DNA of 46,703 nt from positions 1 to 46,703 of the forward strand of contig SVPI01000016.1 of assembly GCA_015065935.1 (NCBI GenBank). Reading direction: 5' to 3'. A program made the translations under genes and the position numbers. The first letter of the stretch is position 1, and the number at the start of each line of letters is the position of its first letter. Source of the stretch: Oscillospiraceae bacterium (lineage in GTDB: Bacteria; Bacillota; Clostridia; Oscillospirales; Acutalibacteraceae). The notes under the pieces are model-generated. The model had not been told where the DNA came from. It did no database searches and saw nothing but the letters and a program-made list of their open reading frames with translations. Below are positions 32,335 to 41,040 of the stretch, piece by piece.

Positions 32335-34356
32335 ATGAATTTAGCAAAAAAGATACAATGCTTTATCCTATGCTTAATTATGATAGCTGCATCCTGTTTT
32401 GTTACTATGCCTGCTTTGGCTGAGGATGTTCCTGAATACGGCACCGTTAATGTTTCCGACTGGCTTTATGTAAGAGCCTCTGCATCGGTTTCTGCAGCAG
32501 AAAAGGGCAGGCTATATGCAGGCGACAAGGTTAAAATTCTTGAAAAGGTGACAACAAGCAACACAACCTATCCTATTTGGTATAAAATTTCGGTTGAAGG
32601 CAACCCCTCGCTTGAGGGTGGCTATGTTGCCGCAAAGTTTATAACCCCCATTATTGTTTACACCCCCGAAGCCGATTTTGAGGAATACCTAACTAAGCAG
32701 GGCTTCCCCGAAAGCTACAAGCCCATGCTTAGGGACCTTCACGCAAATTATCCTAATTGGGTGTTTGTTGCCGACCATTTAAATCGCACCTGGGATTTTG
32801 CTCTTTCAACCGAAACCCGAGTGGGAACAAGCCTTATTGAGAACAGTCAGCCTGATGCCCTTAAATCAATGGAGTACGGCGCATACAACTGGGACACAAA
32901 AACCTATGTTAATTTTGAGAGAGGCGGATACTGGGTAACTGCCCATAAAAGTGTTGTTGCGTACTACCTCGACCCTAGAAATTCACTTAATCCTACGGCT
33001 ATTTTTCAGTTTTTAAATCAGTCATACGACACTTCAAAGCAAAATAAAGAGGGGCTGATAAAACTTGTTTCAGGAACATTCCTGGCAGGTAAATTCCCCG
33101 AGGATACATACGAAACTTATGTTGATGTTATAATGGAAGCGGCAAAGCAGTCGAATGTTAGCCCTTATGTGCTTGCATCAATGATAATTAATGAGCAGGG
33201 TACTCAAGGTACCGGTAACAGTATTTCGGGCACCGTTTCTGGGTACGGAGGATATTATAATTTTTACAATATCGGCGCTTCGCCCTCAAGCGGACCTCAT
33301 AACGATTCGGTTAAAAACGGTCTTTATTGGGCGAAAGGCAGCGGCTCTAATTTAACCACCTATATGCGCCCCTGGAATACAAGAGCAAAGGCCATTATCG
33401 GCGGCGCAAAATGGTATGGTGAAAAATATGTTAGCGGCGGTCAGCCCACCCTGTACTATAAGAGGTTTGACTATTTTTCAACCGATTCATCAATAAGCCG
33501 TTATTATACCGATATTACAGCCTCCTACCGTGAGGGAAGTAAGCTTCGTTCGGCTTACGAGGCTGCAATAAATAGCGCTTTTGTATTTAATATTCCTGTT
33601 TATAAGGATATGCCAAATGAAATAAGTCCGGCTTACCCAAAAACAGGTAATAATGATAACTATTTAAGTAATTTGAAGGTTAAAGACCACGCATTTACCA
33701 CCGCTTTTTCAAGGTGGACAAGCGAATATGAATTAATTGTTGATTATGAGGTTTCCTCGGTTACCATTGAAGGCGCAAAGAGTAATAGTGCCGCAACCGT
33801 TACAGGTCTTGGTCAGGTTGCTTTAGTGGTTGGTATTAATCGTTTTAATGTTGTGGTAACGGCCACAAGCGGGCAAAAACGCACCTATTCGGTTGTTATC
33901 ACCCGCAAAGAAAACGAGGGGGAAAAGCCACCCGAGCCAAGCATTGAAACCACCGAATATAGCGTAGGTAAATTTATAACAGGTATTGACCTTGACACAA
34001 CTCCTAAAAGCTTTGCCGAAAAGTTTAAGGTTAAAAATGGTGCTTTTAAGCTATTTAATGCCGATGGCAGCGAAAAAACCAGCGGAATTTTAAGCACAGG
34101 CAATGTGGTTAAAATTTATGATACCGAAGGCACCGAAAAGCTTTCTTATGAGGTTGTAATTTACGGTGATGCTAATGGCGATGGAAAGGTGAACTCAGTC
34201 GATATTGCGGCGTTACAAAGGCATATTCTTAAACTTAAAGTCCTTCAAAATGCCTTTGCAGAGGCTTGCGATACCACCCATGATGGCAGACAAAATTCGG
34301 TTGATATTGCCAGAATTCAACGGCATATTTTAAAACTTTCTTTAATAGAACAATAG
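32335..34356 (+). CDS. Secreted SH3b-glucosaminidase with C-terminal type I dockerin
   Basis: The 673-residue exported protein has a signal peptide (1-29, ending ALA). A bacterial SH3 domain (about 34-108) follows for cell-wall contact. The glucosaminidase domain spans about 130-410 and contains MIINEQGTQG with E287 as the likely catalytic acid, plus GYGGYYNFYNIGA and ARAKAIIGGAKWYGEKYV, typical of GH73/LytD-type N-acetylglucosaminidases. A cadherin-like beta-sandwich (about 440-525) comes next. The last 64 residues are a dockerin: two F-hand calcium loops, DANGDGKVNSVD (from D612) and DTTHDGRQNSVD (from D646), each followed by an almost identical IAxxQRHILKL helix. It should cut peptidoglycan and dock on a cohesin. 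The next gene, 8 bp away, encodes a cohesin-like protein. Confidence 0.88.
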   Translation: MNLAKKIQCFILCLIMIAASCFVTMPALAEDVPEYGTVNVSDWLYVRASASVSAAEKGRLYAGDKVKILEKVTTSNTTYPIWYKISVEGNPSLEGGYVAAKFITPIIVYTPEADFEEYLTKQGFPESYKPMLRDLHANYPNWVFVADHLNRTWDFALSTETRVGTSLIENSQPDALKSMEYGAYNWDTKTYVNFERGGYWVTAHKSVVAYYLDPRNSLNPTAIFQFLNQSYDTSKQNKEGLIKLVSGTFLAGKFPEDTYETYVDVIMEAAKQSNVSPYVLASMIINEQGTQGTGNSISGTVSGYGGYYNFYNIGASPSSGPHNDSVKNGLYWAKGSGSNLTTYMRPWNTRAKAIIGGAKWYGEKYVSGGQPTLYYKRFDYFSTDSSISRYYTDITASYREGSKLRSAYEAAINSAFVFNIPVYKDMPNEISPAYPKTGNNDNYLSNLKVKDHAFTTAFSRWTSEYELIVDYEVSSVTIEGAKSNSAATVTGLGQVALVVGINRFNVVVTATSGQKRTYSVVITRKENEGEKPPEPSIETTEYSVGKFITGIDLDTTPKSFAEKFKVKNGAFKLFNADGSEKTSGILSTGNVVKIYDTEGTEKLSYEVVIYGDANGDGKVNSVDIAALQRHILKLKVLQNAFAEACDTTHDGRQNSVDIARIQRHILKLSLIEQ

Positions 34357-34364
34357 GTGAGGAA

Positions 34365-35939
34365 ATGAAAAACATAGTGAAAAAATTTTTAATAGCATTG
34401 TGTGTTTTAACTTTAATGCTTTCTATTATTACAATTCCTGTTTCAGCTGCTACAGGTAATATTAACTTAGGATATAGTGGTACTGCAAATCCCGGAAATG
34501 AGATAACGGTTAAATTGACTGTTAGTTACACAAAAGGTCTTTATGCCTACGATACAACTGTTAGATACGACAACAGTTGTTTAAAACTTGTTTCCTTGGT
34601 TGGTAGCAGCAATGATGTTGTAGCAAACGCTGCCGGTTCTTTTGGCATTAGTTTGTTTGATGCATCAGCTCCGAAAAATTTGGTGTGTCAAATGAAATTT
34701 AAGGTGCTTAAGGTCGGAAACACCTCAGTGAGTGTTGATAGCGGCATTGCTGGTGATATAGATGCACTTAGTGTTAATATTCCTGCAAAGTCTCTTAATG
34801 TTTATATCACCGCCCCCACTAAATCCTCAGACAACACCCTTAAAAGCATTAAAATTTCAGCAGGAACCTTATCTCCTGCTTTTTCAAAGAACGTAACCGA
34901 ATATAAGGTAACCGTTCCATATAGTGTTGATTATTTTAGCATTGACGGATATGCAACACATTCGGGAGCAAAGGTTAGCTATAAGGATGGTCCCGGACCC
35001 AATATTAAGGTAGGTACCACAGTTCGTGTTATCACCGTTACCGCCGAAAATGGTGCAGTTAAGAAGTATAATATCGCCGTTACAAGGCTTCCCCAGGGGA
35101 CAACCTCGTCAACCAGCTCTGCCGATACCTCCTCAACAACCTCTACCGTAGAGCCGGAGGAAAACAAGCTTGAGACGGTTGTTGATGGCAACAAAATGAC
35201 CGTTGCCGAAATTATCCCTGATGATGTTACTGCCCTCGGTTTTGAAAAAGGGGAATACACCTTTAACTCGGTTCATGTCCCTGCATTTTTAGATAAGGAA
35301 AAAGAGGTTGCTCTTTTATATCTTTTAAATGAGGAAAATAAGGGCGCACTTTATGTTTATAACCCTGCCACAGGTATTTTCAGCCTGCCCTGCATTATAA
35401 ATGATGCAAAGCACTACACCATTTTACCTGTGACTGCCCTTAAGCGTGACCAGATTTTAATTGATACCGAAAGTGTATTTAACCTTTCCACAATTACAAT
35501 TGGTGAGCAGGAGGTTGAGGCATACATTTATAAGGATGATGCCCTTTCCGATTTCGCCGTTGTTTGCGCTATAAACAGCGAGGGCGAAAAGGCATTTTAC
35601 CGCTATGACAAAAAAGAAAACACCCTGCAGCGCTATGTTGCCGAGTACCGCGCAGAGGATACCGATGCGCAGGCCACCGGCACACTTAACACCGATGCTA
35701 TTGTGGTGCTGGTTTGTGCAGGTGTTTGCCTTGCCGCAATAATTGCAATAATCATTATCTGGGCGGCACGCAGAAGATATTATGCCGATGATTTTGATGA
35801 TGATTTCGACGATGCCGAGCCTCTTTTCGTAAAGGAAACCGAACTGGATACAACCGATGAAGGCGAAACTTTAACCGAAAATGAAAACGAGCCCGATATT
35901 GAAGAAAACGATGCCGAAACCGATACAGAAGCCGAATAA
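34365..35939 (+). CDS. Membrane-anchored cohesin-domain protein
   Basis: The 524-residue protein has a signal peptide (1-29). Residues 30-150 form a cohesin-like beta sandwich: NPGNEITVKLTVS, GLYAYDTTVRYDNSCLKLVS, LVCQMKFKVLKVGNTSVSV. A cadherin-like beta-sandwich follows (about 152-243), of the same kind as in the upstream protein. Next come a Ser/Thr linker and a domain of about 170 residues of unknown fold. A membrane helix lies near 447-470 (VVLVCAGVCLAAIIAIIIIW). The highly acidic cytoplasmic tail is DDFDDDFDDAEPLF and beyond. Type I membrane topology would display the cohesin outside. Translationally close to the dockerin glucosaminidase (GTGAGG ribosome binding site within the gap), it is its likely anchor. 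Confidence 0.8.
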   Translation: MKNIVKKFLIALCVLTLMLSIITIPVSAATGNINLGYSGTANPGNEITVKLTVSYTKGLYAYDTTVRYDNSCLKLVSLVGSSNDVVANAAGSFGISLFDASAPKNLVCQMKFKVLKVGNTSVSVDSGIAGDIDALSVNIPAKSLNVYITAPTKSSDNTLKSIKISAGTLSPAFSKNVTEYKVTVPYSVDYFSIDGYATHSGAKVSYKDGPGPNIKVGTTVRVITVTAENGAVKKYNIAVTRLPQGTTSSTSSADTSSTTSTVEPEENKLETVVDGNKMTVAEIIPDDVTALGFEKGEYTFNSVHVPAFLDKEKEVALLYLLNEENKGALYVYNPATGIFSLPCIINDAKHYTILPVTALKRDQILIDTESVFNLSTITIGEQEVEAYIYKDDALSDFAVVCAINSEGEKAFYRYDKKENTLQRYVAEYRAEDTDAQATGTLNTDAIVVLVCAGVCLAAIIAIIIIWAARRRYYADDFDDDFDDAEPLFVKETELDTTDEGETLTENENEPDIEENDAETDTEAE

Positions 35940-36090
35940 TCCTTAAAAAACCGAAAACGGCTGATTTCAGGTCTTTCACACCAAAAGATAACCCACATAT
36001 TATGTAATAAAAAAATCCCGTAAAAACTGTTTAAAACCCTGAATTACGGTTAAAAATATTATTACCTAATATTTCGGAGTGTGAAAGCTA

Positions 36091-36444
36091 ATGATAGTCA
36101 AGCGCGGAGATATATATTATGCTGATTTAAGTCCTGTTGTGGGCTCGGAGCAGGGCGGAATAAGACCTGTGCTTATAGTTCAAAACGATGTTGGTAACAG
36201 GTACAGCCCTACCGTTATTGCCGCCGCAATAACAAGTCAGCACGATAAAACGAAGCTTCCAACCCACATTAGCGTGGATGCCTGCCTTTGCGGGCTCCAA
36301 AAGGATTCCATTGTGCTTCTTGAGCAGGTGCGCACCATTGATAAAAAGCGACTAAAAGAAAAAATGGGAACCCTCGACAGCGGCTCAATGGATAGGGTGG
36401 ATAAAGCGCTTTTTGTAAGCTTAGGCCTTGATACACAGGGCTAA
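36091..36444 (+). CDS. mazF: MazF/PemK-family endoribonuclease toxin (NdoA-like), solitary
   Basis: The 117-residue protein matches the MazF/NdoA barrel. The start [20 protein letters not shown] is followed by [12 protein letters not shown] (with the conserved Arg), [13 protein letters not shown] and [13 protein letters not shown]. These toxins cleave single-stranded mRNA at short motifs. Length is normal and all key strands are present, so it should be active. The usual antitoxin gene directly upstream is missing: the 151 bp back to the cohesin gene holds no frame large enough. GGAGTG lies upstream of the ATG. A terminator follows, isolating it from the tepA operon. Confidence 0.92.
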   Translation: MIVKRGDIYYADLSPVVGSEQGGIRPVLIVQNDVGNRYSPTVIAAAITSQHDKTKLPTHISVDACLCGLQKDSIVLLEQVRTIDKKRLKEKMGTLDSGSMDRVDKALFVSLGLDTQG

Positions 36445-36450
36445 TTATAA

Positions 36451-36482
36451 CAGCACACGTCTTTGGCGTGTGCTGTTTTTTA
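36451..36482 (+). terminator. Rho-independent terminator after mazF
   Basis: The CAGCACACG(T)C/G(G)CGTGTGCTG hairpin is followed by a run of T. Confidence 0.85.
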
Positions 36483-36498
36483 TATGTAACATATCCTC

Positions 36499-36527
36499 TT
36501 GAAAAATTTTAAAATAAATAGTATAAT
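36499..36527 (+). promoter_or_regulatory. Promoter of the tepA-ftsK-MBL operon
   Basis: TTGAAA (36499-36504) and TATAAT (36522-36527) are separated by 17 bp. Transcription should start about 36534, only a few bases before the leader hairpin. Confidence 0.7.
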
Positions 36528-36536
36528 AAATTATAT

Positions 36537-36586
36537 ATTTGCATCAAATAATAACTTAAAGCAAATTTTAAGTTAAGGATGCAAAT
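36537..36586 (+). promoter_or_regulatory. Leader stem-loop overlapping the tepA ribosome binding site
   Basis: ATTTGCATC (36537-36545) is the exact reverse complement of GATGCAAAT (36578-36586). Inside it, AACTTAAA (36553-36560) pairs perfectly with TTTAAGTT (36567-36574) around a six-base loop. The ribosome binding site AAGGAT (36575-36580) lies partly in the internal loop and partly in the outer stem, and the ATG follows 2 bases after the stem. The structure sits at the very 5' end of the predicted mRNA and could hide the site until melted or remodelled. Confidence 0.65.
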
Positions 36587-36588
36587 TT

Positions 36589-37314
36589 ATGTCAGATATA
36601 ACCTTTTTAAACAGTAATACTAATGAACCGGAGCCCGATTCAAATGAGGAAACAAAAAATTCCTCAATAAAGGAGCTTGGCAGTATCACCACAAAGGATG
36701 GAAAGCATAGAATTTTTTGCCTTACCATTATCGGTGAAATTGAGGGGCACTCTCTGCTTCCACAGGGCAGTAAAACTACTAAATATGAGCACGTTTTGCC
36801 ACTTCTTGTTTCCATTGAGGAGGATAAGGAGATTGATGGACTGCTTATAATTTTAAACACCGTTGGCGGCGACGTTGAGGCAGGCCTTGCAATTGCCGAG
36901 CTTATTTCGGGAATGAAAAAGCCAACCGTTTCGTTTGTGCTGGGGGGTGGCCATTCAATAGGCGTGCCCTTGGCTGTTTCGGCAAAACGCTCCTTTATTG
37001 CGCCATCAGCCACAATGACGGTGCACCCGGTTAGAATGAGCGGACTGGTTATTGGTGTGCCGCAGCTTATGCATCATTTCGAAAAAATGCAGGAGCGCAT
37101 TACAAAATTTGTTGTTAAAAACTCAATGATAACGGCTGACCGCTTTAAGGAACTAATGATGAACACAGGGGAGCTTATAACCGATGTGGGCACCGTGCTT
37201 GATGGCAAGGCGGCAGTAAGAGAGGGTTTAATTGATGAAATTGGCAATTTGAGCCAGGTGCTCGGTTGTCTTTACGCTTTAATTGATGATGAAAAAGAAA
37301 AACAGGGGGACTGA
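36589..37314 (+). CDS. tepA: ClpP-fold serine protease TepA-like
   Basis: The 241-residue protein belongs to the ClpP/SppA-related TepA (YmfB) group. ILNTVGGDVEAGLAIAELIS is followed by GGGHSIGVPLA with nucleophile S123 and TMTVHPVRM with H146. The catalytic geometry and the following helix pattern match ClpP. A charged, disordered N-terminal 35 residues precede the fold and there is no signal peptide, so it acts in the cytoplasm. In Bacillus TepA has been linked to protein export and to spore protein turnover. It is adjacent to ftsK/spoIIIE (5 bp gap), an arrangement also known in Bacillus. The ribosome binding site lies in the leader hairpin. Confidence 0.85.
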   Translation: MSDITFLNSNTNEPEPDSNEETKNSSIKELGSITTKDGKHRIFCLTIIGEIEGHSLLPQGSKTTKYEHVLPLLVSIEEDKEIDGLLIILNTVGGDVEAGLAIAELISGMKKPTVSFVLGGGHSIGVPLAVSAKRSFIAPSATMTVHPVRMSGLVIGVPQLMHHFEKMQERITKFVVKNSMITADRFKELMMNTGELITDVGTVLDGKAAVREGLIDEIGNLSQVLGCLYALIDDEKEKQGD

Positions 37315-37319
37315 TTTTT

Positions 37320-39722
37320 ATGGCAGCTAAAAAGAGAGGTAGACCGAAAAAGCAGGCGGCAGAAACCGCTGCCCGCAAAACTTCATCTGCCAACAAGCAG
37401 CTTTTATCGGTAATTTGGTTTGCCGTTGCTATTTTTGTTGCGGCAATCGTTATCCTTCCGGGCGAAAATGTCTGGAACCTTTTACATAAATTTTTCCTTG
37501 GAATTTTTGGTGTAACCGCCTATTTTTATCCCATTTTGCTGGGTGTTGTAGCGGTACTTTGCGCAATGGATAAATTCCGTTCCACCGTTACTGCCAAAAT
37601 GGTGGAAACCAGCGTTTTGGTGATTTTAATCGGTGCGGCTATTGATATTTTTGCAACCCCCAAGGGTCAGCTTATTGCCTTTGGCGAGCACCTGTGGAAT
37701 TCCTATGCAGCAGGTGCAAAGCTTCAAAGCGGCGGTTGGCTGGGTGCACTAATCGGCTATCCCATTTCCTATGCCTTTGGTAAAACAGGTGCAATTATCA
37801 CAATTATTTTGCTTCTTTTCGTGTTCCTTATGATGATAACAGGCACAACCCTTATTGCACTGTTTAAGAACATTCAAAAGCCCATTAAGAAAACCGTTGA
37901 GCAGGTGGAAATTAACTTTGCCGAAAAGCAAAAGGCAGAAGAAAACAAGAAAAAGGTTAATGTGGATATTCCCATTGATGATGAGCCTGTAAGGCGCCCT
38001 GCAGAGTCCCCTGAGGAAATAAACGAAAAGCAAAGGCGACTTGTTGAAATTTATAACGATGAGCCTGAGACAAATGATAAAACTCAGCCCGATAAAAAAC
38101 TTAAGGATGCGCTTGATACCGCAAAAAGCGAGGAAAAAATTAAGCTCACCGCCGATGAAACCAAAAAGGAAATTCAGAGCGTAGAAAAGGAAATTTCCAG
38201 CGGAATTGCCATCACCGAGGACACAGGCTATAAATATCCTCCTGTATCTCTCCTTAAGGCAAACTCAGGGGCAGGCTCCAGCCTTACTCGTGAGGATTTG
38301 GATGCCACCGCAAACCACCTTGTTGAAACCCTTAGAAGCTTTGGCGTTGAAACAAGGATTGTGGATATCAGCCGAGGACCTACAGTTACACGCTATGAGC
38401 TTCAGCCCTGCGCAGGTGTTAAAATCAGCAAAATTACAAATCTTGCCGATGATATTGCCCTAAACCTTGCAACCGCAGGTGTTAGAATTGAAGCTCCTAT
38501 TCCTAATAAAGCCGCCGTGGGCATTGAGGTGCCCAACAAGGCAAGCGCTGTTGTTGGTGTTAGAGAGATTATTGAATCTCCCTTATTTACATCATCAAAA
38601 AGCAAGTTAACCGTTGCAATGGGTAGGGATATCGGTGGTAATGTTATTGTTGCCGATATTGCAAAAATGCCTCACGGCCTTATTGCAGGTGCAACAGGTT
38701 CCGGTAAATCTGTTTGCATTAATTCAATTATTGTAAGTCTGCTTTATAAAGCCGCTCCCGATGAGGTTAAGCTCCTTATGATTGACCCCAAGGTTGTTGA
38801 GCTTGGCGTTTATAACGGCATTCCTCATTTGCTTATTCCTGTTGTTACCGACCCCCGCAAGGCCGCAGGTGCCCTCGGCTGGGCTGTTAGCGAAATGGAA
38901 ACCCGTTATCAAACCTTTGCCGCAAACAATGTGCGTGATATTTCGGGTTATAATAAGCTTGCCGCAACCGACCCCGCTCTTCCAAAAATGCCCCAGGTTG
39001 TTATTATTATTGATGAGCTTGCAGACCTAATGATGACTGCGCCTAACGAGGTTGAAGATTACATAAACCGAATTGCCGCCAAGGCTCGTGCCGCAGGTAT
39101 GCACCTTATAATTGCCACACAGCGCCCCAGTGTTGATGTAGTAACAGGTGTTATTAAGGCAAACATTCCTTCCCGAATTGCCTTTGCAGTTTCCTCTCAG
39201 GTGGATAGCCGCACAATTCTTGACGGAATTGGCGCCGAAAAGCTCCTTGGCCGTGGCGATATGCTATTTAGTCCCATTGGTTCAACCAAGCCTGCCAGAC
39301 TTCAAGGTTGCTTTGTAAGCGATGAAGAGGTTGAGGCTGTTGTTGATTATGTTAAGGGTGATTATTCTACCGAATATGACCAGAACATTCTCTTTGAAAT
39401 TGAGCGCCGTGCCGCCGCCGATAAGAAGGCTAAAACAGGTGTGGCAGAGGAGAGCGACTCTGAGGAAGACCCGATGCTTCGCCAGGCAATTGAGGCCGTT
39501 GTTGAAAACGGTCAGGCATCAACCTCGCTTTTACAGCGCCGCTTAAAGCTTGGTTATGCAAGGGCAGCCCGCCTTATTGATGCAATGGAGGAAAGGGGAA
39601 TTGTTGGCCCCTATGAAGGCTCAAAACCCCGCCAGGTGCTAATTACTAAGGACCAGCTTGCCGCCGCACAATTAGAGGCCGCAAGCGATGACGCCGATGC
39701 AGAAGAATTTAATGAGGAATAA
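37320..39722 (+). CDS. ftsK: DNA translocase FtsK/SpoIIIE
   Basis: The 800-residue protein has a basic N-terminus, about four membrane helices (35-190) anchoring it at the septum, an acidic Lys/Glu linker (about 200-300), and the RecA-like motor. The motor includes LRSFGVETRIVDISRGPTVT (alpha domain), Walker A GATGSGKSV with K463, Walker B VVIIIDELADLMM, and IIATQRPSVDVVTGVIKANIP. The C-terminal winged-helix gamma domain (ASTSLLQRRLKLGYARAARL) reads orienting DNA sequences. It pumps chromosome through the septum at division and into the forespore. Length is normal. GGGGGA before the ATG overlaps the tepA end, so the genes are co-translated. Confidence 0.95.
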   Translation: MAAKKRGRPKKQAAETAARKTSSANKQLLSVIWFAVAIFVAAIVILPGENVWNLLHKFFLGIFGVTAYFYPILLGVVAVLCAMDKFRSTVTAKMVETSVLVILIGAAIDIFATPKGQLIAFGEHLWNSYAAGAKLQSGGWLGALIGYPISYAFGKTGAIITIILLLFVFLMMITGTTLIALFKNIQKPIKKTVEQVEINFAEKQKAEENKKKVNVDIPIDDEPVRRPAESPEEINEKQRRLVEIYNDEPETNDKTQPDKKLKDALDTAKSEEKIKLTADETKKEIQSVEKEISSGIAITEDTGYKYPPVSLLKANSGAGSSLTREDLDATANHLVETLRSFGVETRIVDISRGPTVTRYELQPCAGVKISKITNLADDIALNLATAGVRIEAPIPNKAAVGIEVPNKASAVVGVREIIESPLFTSSKSKLTVAMGRDIGGNVIVADIAKMPHGLIAGATGSGKSVCINSIIVSLLYKAAPDEVKLLMIDPKVVELGVYNGIPHLLIPVVTDPRKAAGALGWAVSEMETRYQTFAANNVRDISGYNKLAATDPALPKMPQVVIIIDELADLMMTAPNEVEDYINRIAAKARAAGMHLIIATQRPSVDVVTGVIKANIPSRIAFAVSSQVDSRTILDGIGAEKLLGRGDMLFSPIGSTKPARLQGCFVSDEEVEAVVDYVKGDYSTEYDQNILFEIERRAAADKKAKTGVAEESDSEEDPMLRQAIEAVVENGQASTSLLQRRLKLGYARAARLIDAMEERGIVGPYEGSKPRQVLITKDQLAAAQLEAASDDADAEEFNEE

Positions 39723-39725
39723 GCC

Positions 39726-40646
39726 TTGAAAACTAAAAAGATATTAAAGGTGGCAGCAATTTTACTTGCTGCCATCCTTTTAGGTGCCTGCCTTGTAATC
39801 ACCTTTGCAAATGACCCCGCTGTTCCTACATGGGATAATATTTTCAGTTCCCTTGGTTTAAAGGACAGTGTTACAGTAGAGGATAATGACTTTATCGTTT
39901 TCCTTGATGTTGACCAAGGGGATGGCGCCCTTATTGTAAGTAACGGTCAAACCGCCCTGATTGATGGCGGTGAGGATGAATTCAGCGAGCGCACCTATGG
40001 TAAAATCCGAGGCTATAATGTAACCGATTTGGATTTAATCGTTGCTTCCCACATTCATTCCGACCATATTGCCGCAATTCCGTTTTTAATGGAAAGGCTT
40101 AAAACAGAAAATATTATAATTGATAACAGCAAAAATCGCACCGAGGGTGACATTAAAAGTCTTAATAAAATTCTCGGTATTTGTGAGGATAAGAAAACTA
40201 AGGTCTTTTCTCCCATTCGCGCAACGGTTGTAAATGTGGGAGATTTTGAACTGACCGTTTTGGGCTTTTACCCTGAACTTAGCGGGGAAAATAATCACTC
40301 AATTTTCACTATGGCAAAAATTGGCCAAACCAAGGTTCTTTTCACAGGCGATGCCGAAAATGTGGCTGAAAAGAAAATATTAAACGATGGCATAAATGTC
40401 GACTGTGATGTTTTAAAGGTGGGTCACCACGGCAGTAAAACATCATCAAGTGAACAGTTTTTAAGTGTCGCCACACCCGATTATGCCGTTATTTCCTGCG
40501 GGGAAAACAATAAGTATTCCCACCCCAATGATGAAATTTTAACCCGCCTTAAAAATGTTGGCGCCGAAATTTTGCGCACCGATTTAAAGGGCGACATTGT
40601 TTTCACCTTTGAGAATAATGAGATAGGATACGAAACACAAAAATAG
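39726..40646 (+). CDS. Exported ComEC-like metallo-beta-lactamase-fold hydrolase
   Basis: The 306-residue protein begins at a TTG (39726), with GAGGAAT upstream and only 3 bp after the ftsK stop; no ATG lies nearby. The N-terminal helix ends LLGAC, a possible lipobox (C22), so it may be a lipoprotein or signal-anchored. The MBL domain follows the ComEC-Rec2 C-terminal pattern: FLDVDQGDGALI, TALIDGGED, the metal motif SHIHSDH, VLFTGDAE, KVGHHGSKTSS and SCGENNKYSHP. Family members are predicted nucleases or phosphodiesterases outside the membrane. It closes the tepA-ftsK operon, followed by a terminator. Confidence 0.85.
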   Translation: MKTKKILKVAAILLAAILLGACLVITFANDPAVPTWDNIFSSLGLKDSVTVEDNDFIVFLDVDQGDGALIVSNGQTALIDGGEDEFSERTYGKIRGYNVTDLDLIVASHIHSDHIAAIPFLMERLKTENIIIDNSKNRTEGDIKSLNKILGICEDKKTKVFSPIRATVVNVGDFELTVLGFYPELSGENNHSIFTMAKIGQTKVLFTGDAENVAEKKILNDGINVDCDVLKVGHHGSKTSSSEQFLSVATPDYAVISCGENNKYSHPNDEILTRLKNVGAEILRTDLKGDIVFTFENNEIGYETQK

Positions 40647-40656
40647 AACTAAAAAT

Positions 40657-40690
40657 AAAAAAGCAAGACTTAAAAAAGTCTTGCTTTTTT
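40657..40690. terminator. Bidirectional terminator between convergent genes
   Basis: AAAAAAGCAAGACTT pairs with AAGTCTTGCTTTTTT. A/T runs flank both sides, between the MBL gene (+) and the DUF378 gene (-). Confidence 0.9.
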
Positions 40691-40692
40691 AT

Positions 40693-40920
40693 TTAGTCTT
40701 CCTTGCCATTTCTTAAAACAGCGTTTCTTTCTCTGAAAAGCAATGAAATGCACCAAACGGCCGAAAGGGCTACAACAGTGTAAACAATTCGGCTGATAAG
40801 TGAGGCACTTCCGCCAAACAGCCAGGCAACAAGGTCAAATTGGAAAAGACCAATGCCGCCCCAGTTAAGACCACCGATTATTAATAAAATTAGGCAAATT
40901 CTGTCAATCATTTTTTTCAC
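40693..40920 (-). CDS. DUF378-family small membrane protein
   Basis: The 75-residue protein has two membrane helices: ICLILLIIGGLNWGGIGLF, with the GGLNWG string that marks DUF378 (YuzA-like), and ISRIVYTVVALSAVWCISLLF. A charged tail ends it (RERNAVLRNGKED). The function of the family is unknown. AAAGGAGTG precedes the ATG. It is transcribed away from sigG and ends against a shared terminator. Confidence 0.88.
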   Translation of the reverse strand: MKKMIDRICLILLIIGGLNWGGIGLFQFDLVAWLFGGSASLISRIVYTVVALSAVWCISLLFRERNAVLRNGKED

Positions 40921-41040
40921 TCCTTTGTGCTAGTATTTTGTGAAAAAAATCTTTTTTTATACATCGTTTATTTTTTAAATTTAGAGCCATACTGTTTATG
41001 AGGTGCTTTTTTACATATATAAACGGAAGGTCGTTTTGGA

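Noticed and set aside
40940-41030. Sigma-F/G type promoter before sigG
   Set aside because: A GCCATA string is present but does not fit the known -35/-10 pattern and spacing well enough to report as a feature.
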